Shown here: positions 33,465 through 44,584 of the stretch, one piece after another | Numbering within the stretch: the stretch's first letter is position 1 | Layout: every line of letters starts with the position of its first letter | Assembly (NCBI GenBank): GCA_022376925.1 | Contig: JAIOJX010000032.1 | Span: 99,564,794-99,628,793, forward strand | Length of the DNA: 64,000 nt | Origin: Tragulus kanchil | Lineage: Eukaryota; Chordata; Mammalia; Artiodactyla; Tragulidae | Reading direction: 5' to 3' | Program-made: the position numbers and the translations under genes | Notes under the pieces: model-generated | Databases searched by the model: none | What the model was told of the DNA's origin: nothing | The model's input: the letters and a program-made list of their open reading frames with translations, nothing else

Positions 33465-33959
33465 GTATAGTTGTTTGGTTCTGCATTTTCATACCAACTC
33501 TCCCAAGACCTTGTAATGTGATCATGTTGACCTGGTTTTGAGGACTTGGCTGAAGTTGGTCAGTTCTTTTTCTTTGATAACCAGTAAAATGTATACTCTT
33601 GACTGGCCTTCTCCTACTGGGCTCTCACACTCCAGGCTGCTCTCTTCCTGTCTTAGTCATCCTAGGGCCAGGTGCCAGACAACTAGGGACAATTCTGATG
33701 TCACACTAGCCCATCCTAAGTCCATTTGCCCTGCCTCACCCTATTTTTCTGGCAGAAACCACAGTAAGGGTCCTTCACACATGCCCCACATCCCTCTGCC
33801 TGATGACTGACTGTGGTGCTTTGCTGAGTGGCTCTGCATGGAGTGCTGTATTGTCCCCAGACAACTGCAAGTGCACTCAAACCTTTAAATCTCTTGATCT
33901 TCATTGATTCTATGATGAAAACTCCTCTTCACGGGGAGGTAGCGGAGGCTTGGATGTTA

Positions 33960-34130
33960 AGGGACTGGATCAATGCTTCTCAAACCGCCCACTCTTAGAC
34001 CACAGGGTCCCTCCTCTCCCTCCAACCCCCAGGACTGATTCAGTGGCCCAGAGGGAGTCTGTACTTGAACCAGCTGTCTGGTTGATTCTAGTGAGGAGGC
34101 TCATGGATCTGCTTTCCTCCAAACCCAAGA
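33960..34130 (+). repeat. Possible MER20-like hAT relic
   Basis: 'aatgcttctcaaaccgccca', 'ggactgattcagtggcccag' and 'gtgaggaggctcatggatct' loosely follow MER20-type elements (cttctcaaact, ctgattcagtaggtctg). Weak; duplicate at 35103-35273. Confidence 0.25.
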
Positions 34131-34204
34131 TTCTGTAATTATTAAGAGAAGAAAATAGAACTAAAGGAACCAAAATAGTCATGTTAATTAGATCTGTATA
34201 GAGC

Positions 34205-34390
34205 TGTGGTTTATAAAGTGCTTCATCGTCTCCCCCTGAGCGCACCCTCCCAGCAGCCCTGTGGCATGGATCCTGTTCTGTTACTTCATTTGCATAGGAA
34301 TCTGAGAGAGTCCCCAGGGTCAGAAGGCCAGGGAATGAAAGGGTAAGACTCTGAACTCTGATGGGTCTGTTTTCAAAGGCCAGTATCCTT
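34205..34390 (+). repeat. MIR element, degenerate
   Basis: 'ataaagtgcttcatcgtctc', 'ccctcccagcagccctgtgg' and 'gtccccagggtcagaaggcc' in MIR order. Duplicate at 35348-35533. Confidence 0.4.
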
Positions 34391-36102
34391 CTACCACAGA
34401 ATAAGGAAACCAGGATCTAAGGGGCCGCCAACACTGCAAATAAGGAAAAGAGAACAAACCTGCTAAAAATAAAACAAATATTCTGAATTTCAACTCCTTC
34501 TTAGTCACTGGCATGCTTGAATTTATTAAACATCCAACTCTTCCTTACCAACCTGGGGGATGCAGTAGCTGCCCAGGCTCAAAGATATCAGGTGGGTCTA
34601 ACCCCAAGGTCATTTCTAAAACACTGTATGGACTTTGAACCTGATGGTCAGCATCTCTAGCCCCCTGCCCCTTGGGAGGGCTGAACTTTTCTTTATTCTG
34701 GCAAATCCAACCCATCAAAAGAAGCTGATGCTTTGAATACAGACCAACTGCTTTCAGGGCGAATTATTCATTTATTCAGGCAGTGGTTTAGCAGCAGCAG
34801 GTAGCAAATTCTGACTGGGTGCCAAGGGCTTGACTGTCTCGCCTCAGAAACTTAGGAATAGAGTCAGAAATGTAGTTGCCAGTTCAAGGGTACGGACAGA
34901 TGCAAATCCACACAAGCCCTCCTACCAGAAGCAAGTACCTATGTAGCAAAAGGATGGGGTGCTTTGCTGAGTGGCTCTGCATGGAGTGCTGTATTGTCCC
35001 CAGACAACTGCAAGTGCACTCAAACCTTTAAATCTCTTGATCTTCATTGATTCTATGATGAAAACTCCTCTTCACGGGGAGGTAGCGGAGGCTTGGATGT
35101 TAAGGGACTGGATCAATGCTTCTCAAACCGCCCACTCTTAGACCACAGGGTCCCTCCTCTCCCTCCAACCCCCAGGACTGATTCAGTGGCCCAGAGGGAG
35201 TCTGTACTTGAACCAGCTGTCTGGTTGATTCTAGTGAGGAGGCTCATGGATCTGCTTTCCTCCAAACCCAAGATTCTGTAATTATTAAGAGAAGAAAATA
35301 GAACTAAAGGAACCAAAATAGTCATGTTAATTAGATCTGTATAGAGCTGTGGTTTATAAAGTGCTTCATCGTCTCCCCCTGAGCGCACCCTCCCAGCAGC
35401 CCTGTGGCATGGATCCTGTTCTGTTACTTCATTTGCATAGGAATCTGAGAGAGTCCCCAGGGTCAGAAGGCCAGGGAATGAAAGGGTAAGACTCTGAACT
35501 CTGATGGGTCTGTTTTCAAAGGCCAGTATCCTTCTACCACAGAATAAGGAAACCAGGATCTAAGGGGCCGCCAACACTGCAAATAAGGAAAAGAGAACAA
35601 ACCTGCTAAAAATAAAACAAATATTCTGAATTTCAACTCCTTCTTAGTCACTGGCATGCTTGAATTTATTAAACATCCAACTCTTCCTTACCAACCTGGG
35701 GGATGCAGTAGCTGCCCAGGCTCAAAGATATCAGGTGGGTCTAACCCCAAGGTCATTTCTAAAACACTGTATGGACTTTGAACCTGATGGTCAGCATCTC
35801 TAGCCCCCTGCCCCTTGGGAGGGCTGAACTTTTCTTTATTCTGGCAAATCCAACCCATCAAAAGAAGCTGATGCTTTGAATACAGACCAACTGCTTTCAG
35901 GGCGAATTATTCATTTATTCAGGCAGTGGTTTAGCAGCAGCAGGTAGCAAATTCTGACTGGGTGCCAAGGGCTTGACTGTCTCGCCTCAGAAACTTAGGA
36001 ATAGAGTCAGAAATGTAGTTGCCAGTTCAAGGGTACGGACAGATGCAAATCCACACAAGCCCTCCTACCAGAAGCAAGTACCTATGTAGCAAAAGGATGG
36101 GG

Positions 36103-36974
36103 AACTAAATAAGGGGAGCATTATCAGTCAGCCTTGGGCTATGCATGCCGCTCCCTAATGTAGCAGCCATTGGCACACGTGAGGAGTTGGCTTCTTTAGG
36201 AGTGTGCAGTATATACTGAACACACCTGCACAGCAAGACAGGCTCAGATGGCCAAAAGGCTTGCCTCGTGTCCTCTATTCAGAAGTGGCAGAGCCAAGGG
36301 TGAGCTCCCTAGAAGATCAGTTCTGTGAAGATAAGCAGCCAGCCTGGAGCAGTGCTCTGACCACATCACTTCCACCTAATCCAGGCCTGCCTCTCACTCC
36401 AGGGGCACACAGCATTTTTCATTGAACTCAGGACAGACACTTAGTGGTCCCCTGTTTGGATTCAGCAGAGCTGGAAGATAAGACCTGGCAGTGAATCAAT
36501 CCAAAGACCTGGACTGTGGATACCTCTTTTGTTGAAGAAGCCTGGCACCAGGAGCTACTTGATTGGCTAGGAAGTTCCAAAATAGAAGCATCTGAAGAAA
36601 CTGCAGCCCGTCCCCTTACTCTGGCCGTGGAAGAGCCCTCTGGCACAATTTGATTTGCAAGCCCTGACATGACCTAATTTCACTCTGTTCATTTGCATGA
36701 TAAATGAAAATACTGGAATGGGGGCCCCAGGGGCTCTCTCCCCTCCCTGGCAGGCACGTCCATCCCCTGGCTGCACAGTGTGGCAGTAGGAGGTGACATC
36801 TCTGCAGAACCCAATGCCAGACACCCTCATAGAGCCAGCTGGTACTTATTTCCTCTGCTGTTTGGGGAACATCTGTTCAAGGACCCCAAAGAAGAGGGAA
36901 TTCACTGTCCCTTATATGAACTAAAGAAGTACAGATCCATTCTCCAGAGAATGTCAGCATCAAGAGTCATCGGA
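36103..36974. other. Single-copy sequence, nothing recognised
   Basis: No named repeat and no exon recognised. Frames of 73-87 codons on both strands have no domain. The base composition is slightly richer in G+C than its surroundings. Confidence 0.45.
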
Positions 36975-37250
36975 GGGACTGCCCTAGTGGCTCAGGGGTA
37001 AAGAATCCACCTGCCAGTGCAGGAGTCACCCATTTGATCCCTAGTCTGGAAAGATCTCTGGTCTGGAAAGATCCCTGGTCTGGAAAGATCCCACGTGCCA
37101 GGGGGCACCTGAGCCCACATGCCACAACTCCTGAAGCCTGCATGCACAAAGCCCATGCTGGGCCACAGAGAAGCCACCGCAATGAGAAGCCCGCACATCA
37201 CTACAAAGACGCAGCACAGCCAAAAATCAATAAAATAATTTTTTTTTAAT
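36975..37250 (+). mobile_element. CHR-type tRNA SINE (sense) with internal triplication
   Basis: 'gggactgccctagtggctca', 'gaatccacctgccagtgcag', 'cacatgccacaactcctgaa', 'gaagcccgcacatcactaca', then an A/T-rich tail ('aaaatcaataaaataa'). A 17-bp unit occurs three times in tandem at 37044-37092, which lengthens the element. Confidence 0.87.
37044..37092 (+). repeat. 17-bp unit x3 inside a SINE
   Basis: 'gtctggaaagatctctg' (37044-37060), 'gtctggaaagatccctg' (37061-37077) and 'gtctggaaagatccc' (37078-37092). A small tandem expansion of the SINE body. Confidence 0.9.
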
Positions 37251-37557
37251 TGGAAGAAAAGTGTCATCAGAAAGCTTATATCATCCAGAGTCTGCTTTCA
37301 CAAACTCTGATATAGCAAGTCTTGATGGAGTACAGAGTTCTGGGTTTTTAGCAACCTCTTCTACTCTCAGAACAAATTAAAATAAGAGTGGGTGAGAGCT
37401 GGCCTTGGGTTTAGCCATGCCCCACTTGAATGTTGGTCCAACCGCATGCCACGTGGTCTTTGAAAAGTCACATCTGTGAAGCTTCTGTTTCTTTTTTGTT
37501 GTTGTTTTTTGCCTCTGTTTCTTTTGGGAATAACAATATCAGCTTCATAGATGACGT

Positions 37558-37767
37558 GCACGTGTATGCTAAGTCACTTCAGCCATATCCAACTCTATGA
37601 GACCCCATGGACTACAGCCTGCCAGGCTCCTCTGTCCATGGGATTCTCCGAGCAGTAATACTGGAGTGGGCTACCATGCTCTTCTCCAGGAGATCTTCCC
37701 AACCCAGGGACTGAACCCACATCTCTTATGTCTCCTGCATTGGCAGGCAAGTTCTTTACTATTAGCG
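37558..37767 (-). mobile_element. Bov-tA SINE (antisense)
   Basis: 'gtatgctaagtcacttcagc', 'gaccccatggactacagcct', 'gtaatactggagtgggctac', 'gtctcctgcattggcaggca'. The head end is truncated or diverged after 'gttctttactatta'. Confidence 0.9.
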
Positions 37768-38439
37768 TGTTTATAAACAATTGAATTTTACAAAAATGAT
37801 TGGTTTTCTTTTTAGCCACACACTGAATCTGGAGGCAGATGTTGTGGGTTCAAGGTCCCATATTGGCATTCCCTAATTTCCTGACCTCTCAAAGCTTCCG
37901 TTCTCTAGTCTATTAAATGGGAATCTTCCAAACACCCACCGTCCTGGGCTCTTGTGAAGACGAAATGCAAAGGATAAGGTGAAAAATGCAGCCCAAGGTA
38001 CACAACACTTTGTAGATTTGCTATTGTTCATGTAATAGCAAGAAGGATGCAAGAAATAGCAAAGTGTCCCCCATCAGCAGCCCTGATGGGCTGCTTCCCC
38101 AAGCATTACAGACTCATTTCAATTGCAGCATCCATTTGTATGCAAACAATTATTGTGCAGTAGGCCTTCCCTGCGTGGAAAGTGCTAGCTGTGATCTCGT
38201 TTACATTATTAATTTGCTGAGTAAACCCTTTCGAGTCAAGTTCGTGTAGAGGTGAGCTGGGAAGCAGCTGCAGTAGCCAGTCCTGCCTTGGGGATGCAAA
38301 GGCCCCTCAGGCCAGTGTGGCAGATGGCCCAGCGTCCAGAGTGCTCACTCAGAGAGTGAAAGGCTTCAGGTTGGTGTCTTTGGCAGTCTTTGCTCATCTC
38401 CAAAAGCATCCTTTTCCTTAAGCATGTTTTTTTAATGTA
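37768..38439. other. Single-copy sequence with a compact inverted repeat
   Basis: No repeat family recognised. At 38076-38095 there is a perfect 8-bp inverted repeat (agcagccc / gggctgct) around a 4-base loop. The stretch 38000-38250 lacks repeats and has several octamer-like motifs (atttgtatgcaaac), so it is a reasonable candidate conserved non-coding element. Confidence 0.35.
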
Positions 38440-38609
38440 AATCATTGTTTAAGTTTTGGCTGAATCTGTTACAATATTGTTTCTGTTTTATGTTCTGGTT
38501 TTCTTGGCCAGTGAGGCATGTGGTGTCTTAGCTCCATGACCAGGGATCAAACCCACACCCCGGGCATTGGAAGGTGAAATCTTAACCATTCGCCCACCAG
38601 GGGAGTCCC
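38440..38609 (-). mobile_element. CHR-type tRNA SINE (antisense)
   Basis: 'ctgttacaatattgtttctg', 'gcatgtggtgtcttagctcc', 'atgaccagggatcaaaccca', 'taaccattcgcccaccaggg', 'gagtccccc'. Partial duplicate at 39587-39734. Confidence 0.87.
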
Positions 38610-38694
38610 CCAAAACATCTTTGGTGTTTTAAATTTTTAAGCATTTATTATTTTTTGTTTCATTGTTTTAGATAACATGTTTACAATCTGTTGT

Positions 38695-39131
38695 TTCCTA
38701 GGGCTCACATAACAATGTGTCACAGATGGAATGGCAGAAAACTACAGAAATGTATTGTGTTAACAGTTCTGGAGGCCAGAAGTTCAAATGCATGGTGTGA
38801 ACAGGACTCTGCTTTCTCGAAACCCTGTGGGGGAAAATCCTTCCTGTCCTACTCCTAGCTCCTGGGGTTTACCACAAGCCTGCGTATTCCTTAGCTTGTA
38901 AAAATCTCTCTTTGATCTTTGCCTCTGTCTTCAGATGGTCCTTTGTCCCCCTCTTGTAAGGATGGAAGTCATATTGGAATAAGGGCCCACCCTACTCCAG
39001 TATATCCTCAGCTGAACTTAATTCATTGCATCTGTGATGACTCTGTGCCCAAATAAGTTCACATTCTGAGAAACCAGGGGTTAAGACTTCAATTTATCTT
39101 TTTTTTGGGGTACACAATTCAACACATAATC
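38695..39131 (-). mobile_element. MaLR-type LTR (antisense)
   Basis: 'acagttctggaggccagaag', 'aggatggaagtcatattgga', 'ataagggcccaccctactcc', 'caaataagttcacattctga', 'ggggtacacaattcaacaca' match a widespread mammalian LTR of MLT1/MaLR type in reverse. Duplicate at 39818-40254. Confidence 0.55.
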
Positions 39132-39159
39132 CAACTTAACATACAGTTCTACTGGTATG

Positions 39160-39290
39160 ATTATTGTCAGAATGTAAGCTTCATGAGAGCAAGGATGCTG
39201 TCATTTGTTTCCTCAATGTCTAGATCCATCAGAGTTTGGCCCATAAATTAACTCAGTAATGACCTGTTGGATTAAAGAATAATTCACACT
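39160..39290. repeat. L2-like repeat
   Basis: 'cagaatgtaagcttcatgag', 'agcaaggatgctgtcatttg' and a distal 'aatgacctgttggatta' recall the common L2-like motif 'gaatgtaagctccatgagag ... tgttgaatgaatg'. Duplicate at 40283-40413. Confidence 0.5.
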
Positions 39291-39390
39291 CTGCAGTCCA
39301 GGGCAGGAGTATAAACATAAGGCTTTGGAAGGTTATACAGTCTTGGGTTCATATTTCAGCTAAAGTATTCTATTCTGTGATAGTTTCTTG

Positions 39391-39586
39391 TTTTAACTTT
39401 TTATTTTAGATTGGAGTACTATTTATTAGCTTTGTTGTATTTGTTTCAGCCATACCACAAAGTGATTCAGTTATACATCTATATGTATTACCACCTGTTG
39501 TTTTTCAAGTTCTCTTCCCAATTAGGATGTTACATATACAGCAGAGTCCCCTGTGCTATACACCAGGTCCTAGTTAGCTATATTTT
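39391..39586 (-). mobile_element. L1 3' UTR fragment (antisense), cut by junction
   Basis: 'aaagtgattcagttatacat' and 'cccctgtgctatacaccagg' are the artiodactyl L1 3' UTR in reverse. The continuation is seen in the next copy at 40514-40785. Confidence 0.7.
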
Positions 39587-39734
39587 GGCTGATTTTCAAT
39601 ATTGTTTCTGTTTTATGTTCTGGTTTTCTTGGCCAGTGAGGCATGTGGTGTCTTAGCTCCATGACCAGGGATCAAACCCACACCCGGCATTGGAAGGTGA
39701 AATCTTAACCATTCGCCCACCAGGGGAGTCCCCC
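39587..39734 (-). mobile_element. CHR-type SINE, truncated duplicate
   Basis: Right-copy version of 38440-38609, beginning at the junction. Confidence 0.82.
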
Positions 39735-39817
39735 AAAACATCTTTGGTGTTTTAAATTTTTAAGCATTTATTATTTTTTGTTTCATTGTTTTAGATAACA
39801 TGTTTACAATCTGTTGT

Positions 39818-40254
39818 TTCCTAGGGCTCACATAACAATGTGTCACAGATGGAATGGCAGAAAACTACAGAAATGTATTGTGTTAACAGTTCTGGAGGCC
39901 AGAAGTTCAAATGCATGGTGTGAACAGGACTCTGCTTTCTCGAAACCCTGTGGGGGAAAATCCTTCCTGTCCTACTCCTAGCTCCTGGGGTTTACCACAA
40001 GCCTGCGTATTCCTTAGCTTGTAAAAATCTCTCTTTGATCTTTGCCTCTGTCTTCAGATGGTCCTTTGTCCCCCTCTTGTAAGGATGGAAGTCATATTGG
40101 AATAAGGGCCCACCCTACTCCAGTATATCCTCAGCTGAACTTAATTCATTGCATCTGTGATGACTCTGTGCCCAAATAAGTTCACATTCTGAGAAACCAG
40201 GGGTTAAGACTTCAATTTATCTTTTTTTTGGGGTACACAATTCAACACATAATC
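39818..40254 (-). mobile_element. MaLR-type LTR, duplicate of 38695-39131
   Basis: Same sequence at an offset of 1123. Confidence 0.55.
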
Positions 40255-40513
40255 CAACTTAACATACAGTTCTACTGGTATGATTATTGTCAGAATGTAA
40301 GCTTCATGAGAGCAAGGATGCTGTCATTTGTTTCCTCAATGTCTAGATCCATCAGAGTTTGGCCCATAAATTAACTCAGTAATGACCTGTTGGATTAAAG
40401 AATAATTCACACTCTGCAGTCCAGGGCAGGAGTATAAACATAAGGCTTTGGAAGGTTATACAGTCTTGGGTTCATATTTCAGCTAAAGTATTCTATTCTG
40501 TGATAGTTTCTTG

Positions 40514-40785
40514 TTTTAACTTTTTATTTTAGATTGGAGTACTATTTATTAGCTTTGTTGTATTTGTTTCAGCCATACCACAAAGTGATTCAGTTATACA
40601 TCTATATGTATTACCACCTGTTGTTTTTCAAGTTCTCTTCCCAATTAGGATGTTACATATACAGCAGAGTCCCCTGTGCTATACACCAGGTCCTAGTTAG
40701 CTATATTTTAAATATAGCAGTATCTACATGTCAGTCCCCAACTCCTTAACTATTCCTCTCTACTACCCTTTCTCCCTGCTAATAT
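40514..40785 (-). mobile_element. L1 3' UTR (antisense), part of an inverted L1
   Basis: Reverse L1 3' UTR through 'ctatattttaaatatagcag' and 'ctcctctctactaccctttc' up to an (AT)n run. Immediately beyond lies sense L1 ORF2/3' sequence (40797-40998), so the two halves face each other. Confidence 0.7.
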
Positions 40786-40799
40786 ATATATATATATTC
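40781..40799. repeat. (AT)n microsatellite
   Basis: Alternating AT of about 18 bases at the boundary between the two opposed L1 halves. Duplicate at 41876-41894. Confidence 0.8.
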
Positions 40800-40998
40800 A
40801 GTGGAATGTTACTCAGCCATTAAAAGGAGCAAAATAATGCCATTTGACACAACACAGATGAACCTAGAGATTTTGTTAGAGTGAAGTCAGAGAAAGAGAA
40901 ATACCATACAATATCATTTATAGGCAGAATCTTAAACAAAAGGGATACCAATAAACTTACTTACAAAACAGAAGCAGACTCACAGACTTAAAGAAGGA
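40797..40998 (+). mobile_element. L1 ORF2/3' end fragment (sense)
   Basis: 'cagtggaatgttactcagcc', 'attaaaaggagcaaaataat', 'gatgaacctagagattttgt', 'acagaagcagactcacagac' follow the artiodactyl L1 C-terminal/3' region. Duplicate at 41892-42093. Confidence 0.78.
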
Positions 40999-41321
40999 AT
41001 TTGTGGAAGTGTTTTAGCCTCTTCAACTTTGTTTCTTCATTTCTACAGTAAATACAGCAACACATCACAACATTATTACTTTCATCAAATCTTTCTTAGG
41101 CTATGGCTGTAAATGGTTTGATATCCATTATCTACATCATGTGCCACCAATACCCAACATCCAGTTTCATCTCTTTCCAGCCTGTGACCTTGAACAAAAT
41201 GTATCCTACATTTCATTTCCCAGTCCATATAGTGGGATTGAATAGCACCACCCAACCTAATTATAACCAGGGCAATGTATGTGAAAGCATTTTGGAAACT
41301 AACTAGATATAGTATTCTTAC

Positions 41322-41533
41322 TGGGCTTCTCAATGGCACTAGTGGTAAAGAACCCACCTACTAATGCAGGACAAGTAAGAGACACAGGTTCAATCTCTGG
41401 GTTGGAAAATCCCCTGGAGGAGGGCACAACAACCCACTCTAATATTCTTTTCTGAAAAATCTCATGGACAGAGGAGCTTATCAGGTTACAGGGTCCCAAA
41501 GGTTTGGACATGACTGAAGTGACTTAGCATGCA
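41322..41533 (+). mobile_element. Bov-tA SINE (sense)
   Basis: 'gggcttctcaatggcactag', 'acaggttcaatctctgggtt', 'catggacagaggagcttatc', 'aagtgacttagcatgcaggg'. Full length, more diverged than most copies here. Confidence 0.9.
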
Positions 41534-41666
41534 GGGTTCTTAGTAGCAATTTCAAGGTACTGTTAATACAGTTTAACATTTATGTGGTCTTTTCATCAGA
41601 TCCAAAGAGCTTCATTTTCATTTATGTTAGTAATTTCTTTTTACAGATTGACTGAAGCCCAGAGAG

Positions 41667-41880
41667 GCCATACCACAAAGTGATTCAGTTATACATCTAT
41701 ATGTATTACCACCTGTTGTTTTTCAAGTTCTCTTCCCAATTAGGATGTTACATATACAGCAGAGTCCCCTGTGCTATACACCAGGTCCTAGTTAGCTATA
41801 TTTTAAATATAGCAGTATCTACATGTCAGTCCCCAACTCCTTAACTATTCCTCTCTACTACCCTTTCTCCCTGCTAATAT
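41667..41880 (-). mobile_element. L1 3' UTR (antisense), duplicate
   Basis: Right-copy version of 40572-40785, starting at the junction. Confidence 0.7.
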
Positions 41881-41891
41881 ATATATATATA

Positions 41892-42093
41892 TTCAGTGGA
41901 ATGTTACTCAGCCATTAAAAGGAGCAAAATAATGCCATTTGACACAACACAGATGAACCTAGAGATTTTGTTAGAGTGAAGTCAGAGAAAGAGAAATACC
42001 ATACAATATCATTTATAGGCAGAATCTTAAACAAAAGGGATACCAATAAACTTACTTACAAAACAGAAGCAGACTCACAGACTTAAAGAAGGA
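41892..42093 (+). mobile_element. L1 sense fragment, duplicate of 40797-40998
   Basis: Same at an offset of 1095. Confidence 0.78.
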
Positions 42094-42416
42094 ATTTGTG
42101 GAAGTGTTTTAGCCTCTTCAACTTTGTTTCTTCATTTCTACAGTAAATACAGCAACACATCACAACATTATTACTTTCATCAAATCTTTCTTAGGCTATG
42201 GCTGTAAATGGTTTGATATCCATTATCTACATCATGTGCCACCAATACCCAACATCCAGTTTCATCTCTTTCCAGCCTGTGACCTTGAACAAAATGTATC
42301 CTACATTTCATTTCCCAGTCCATATAGTGGGATTGAATAGCACCACCCAACCTAATTATAACCAGGGCAATGTATGTGAAAGCATTTTGGAAACTAACTA
42401 GATATAGTATTCTTAC

Positions 42417-42628
42417 TGGGCTTCTCAATGGCACTAGTGGTAAAGAACCCACCTACTAATGCAGGACAAGTAAGAGACACAGGTTCAATCTCTGGGTTGG
42501 AAAATCCCCTGGAGGAGGGCACAACAACCCACTCTAATATTCTTTTCTGAAAAATCTCATGGACAGAGGAGCTTATCAGGTTACAGGGTCCCAAAGGTTT
42601 GGACATGACTGAAGTGACTTAGCATGCA
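42417..42628 (+). mobile_element. Bov-tA SINE, duplicate of 41322-41533
   Basis: Same at an offset of 1095. Confidence 0.9.
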
Positions 42629-42762
42629 GGGTTCTTAGTAGCAATTTCAAGGTACTGTTAATACAGTTTAACATTTATGTGGTCTTTTCATCAGATCCAA
42701 AGAGCTTCATTTTCATTTATGTTAGTAATTTCTTTTTACAGATTGACTGAAGCCCAGAGAGG

Positions 42763-43359
42763 TTAAAAATTTTGCATAATATCACCGATCTACTTTCAAA
42801 ACTCCTTGTGCCCCCTTTCATCTTGCTCCCTGTTTTCTGCCAACCTTGTGATTTTATAGAGACCCAGTACTGAGGCCAGCAGCCCCCTTTGTTTGGGTAA
42901 AGGTTAGAAGGGGATATCTGGCAGCCTCTCATCAGTCTGTTCATCTCCTCCTCCTTCTCCTCCTCCCCTATGAGGTATCTTTTTATGGATTAGGAGGAAG
43001 GGTATGGACCAAGCAGTCAGGAAACAAGAGTGGCAAAGCCTTCCTACCAGTTCTCTGCCCAGGGTTGCATGATCAGGTTTCCAGGTGTCGTGTATTGTTC
43101 CTAATGCCTGTCACCTGTGGGTTCATCTGAACCCAGTCCGTGAGCCAAGCTGACCCAGGGGACGTGACCCAGTATGAAGGCCTCCACCAGCAGCTAGGAT
43201 CTAGCATCTCTTTTGTCACCTTAGGCCTTAGGCTCTAGTCTCAGTATCTGCCTGGACTATCAACCCCACGGCAGCTTCTCCTCCTAACTCCTATTTACCT
43301 TGATTACCCAGGACACAAGCCTGGTAAGGAACAAAGGATCCTGAAAACTCTCATGGCCT
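42763..43359. other. Single-copy sequence, nothing recognised
   Basis: No repeat family apart from a short (TCC)n run, 'ctcctcctccttctcctcct', near 42946. No exon recognised. Confidence 0.45.
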
Positions 43360-43482
43360 TTGAAATCAGATGAACCTGCATTTGAATCTTAGTCTGAAGC
43401 CATGTGATCTAAGAATGGTGCTTAACATCTTTGAAAGTATTTCCCTCATTTATAAGATGGAGGTTCAACGAGTATAAGGATT
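43360..43482 (+). repeat. MIR element
   Basis: 'tgcatttgaatcttagtctg', 'agccatgtgatctaagaatg', 'tatttccctcatttataaga' correspond to the MIR central domain. Confidence 0.55.
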
Positions 43483-44584
43483 AAATGGGAGAACGTATGA
43501 ATAGACCTTGGTTTGTGGCACCAAGCATGCTTATGGCTTCGTTCTCTGTCCTCCACTTGAACCAGAGTCTGCCTTGGTTCGCATTCCATGGAGCAGCAGC
43601 CCTGACAGGTGCTCAGTCATATCCCCCTTCTCTGTGCCTCCTACAAATCCTCCAACCATACCCTCTCTATCCCCTACCTCAGGCACTGGCTAGGGTCCTC
43701 AGGAAGTAAAAGGGCTGTTCCCACCTTACTGCAAGCATGCCTTTTTCCTGGGGACCTATGCTTCTGGATTCACCTCCCTCTACATATCAGAATCCACCAG
43801 AGTGAGGACCAAATTTGGAAGACTCCTTCGTAAATTGCAGTAGAGGTTTCTGGCATCTCCAGTCCTTGTCCTTCCAGAATCACCCCTTTCTTTCTTTCTG
43901 ACCATCATGGAACATTCAGGGGGACTCAAATTCAAGCCAAGGATGGGGAGATCATCTCTTTCCCATCCTAGTAGTCAAGGAGAACTATTACTTATTCAGC
44001 CATTCCACTAAGACCTCCTCATTTATTCAACGAACCTTTGAAGAGCAAAGTATGCCAATATCTGTGTAGGGGCCGGGGAGTCTAAATGACCAAGGCGTTG
44101 GTGGCTGAACTCCCTGTAGAGGAGAGGTGTGACTGTGAGTGGCAGAGGCGGGAGGGGGCAGGGGCTGGGAGGAAAGGCCCAGCCCATCCAGGTGAGGCCC
44201 TGGCTCCTTCCTGCAGTAGCATTCCGCCCCGCCCCCTCCTTGGCTGCTCTGAGGCTTAGCAGCCCAGGGAATTGTTTCTGGGCTCCTTCAAGTGTCAAGG
44301 GTTTAAACAACAATGAATATGTATAGGACATGGTTAAGAGATTATCCTAATGTGTGTTTCAAGTCCATTGATGTCCAAACTCAGAGACAGATTCTGTCTG
44401 TTCAGGAGCAATTATATACCCTCGGAGTGTTGGAGAACAAACCACACTGTGGGCCCTGGATGGTGTTGTCCCTTTCACATTTTAGTCAGGTCTGAAAATA
44501 TTGATATTTGAAGATTCTTCATGAGGCTCAGTGTGCATTCACTAATAAAAATCAATTATAATAACCTGATTATGTAAAAACTCC
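43483..44584. other. Single-copy sequence with a GC-rich patch
   Basis: Non-repetitive. Within it, 44070-44250 is G+C rich and contains a GC-box cluster (ccgccccgccccctcc at 44225-44240). Minus- and plus-strand frames (44023-44331, 44129-44326) run through it because of composition; neither has a domain I know. Confidence 0.4.

Larger units (their letters stand above)
31319..33850 (+). repeat. Direct duplication 11 (about 1.25 kb; 31319-32564 and 32565-33850)
   Basis: Offset 1244 for most of the length. The left copy's last ~60 bases (32505-32564) are a compressed version of the right copy's 33750-33850, with about 40 bases lost. The first ~330 bp are present a third time at 30170-30499 through duplication 10. 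Confidence 0.92.
33815..36102 (+). repeat. Direct duplication 12 (1143 bp; 33815-34957 and 34958-36102)
   Basis: Abutting, offset 1143. 'caaaaggatgggg' runs into 'tgctttgctg' at 34960 but into 'aactaaataa' at 36103. Mostly unassigned sequence plus a MIR. Confidence 0.94.
38454..40709 (+). repeat. Direct duplication 13 (about 1.13 kb; 38454-39586 and 39587-40709)
   Basis: Offset 1125, then 1123 after a small deletion near the start of the right copy ('cacacccggc' against 'cacaccccgggc'). The right copy's first bases ('ggctgattttcaatattg') are an altered form of 'ggctgaatctgttacaatattg'. It holds the CHR SINE, a MaLR LTR and L1 debris. Confidence 0.92.
40572..42762 (+). repeat. Direct duplication 14 (1095 bp; 40572-41666 and 41667-42762)
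   Basis: Abutting, offset 1095. 'gcccagagagg' runs into 'ccataccaca' at 41667 but 'ttaaaaattt' at 42763. Overlap with duplication 13 makes the tract 'gccataccacaaagtgattc' onward (about 140 bp) occur three times (39449, 40572, 41667). Confidence 0.94.
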
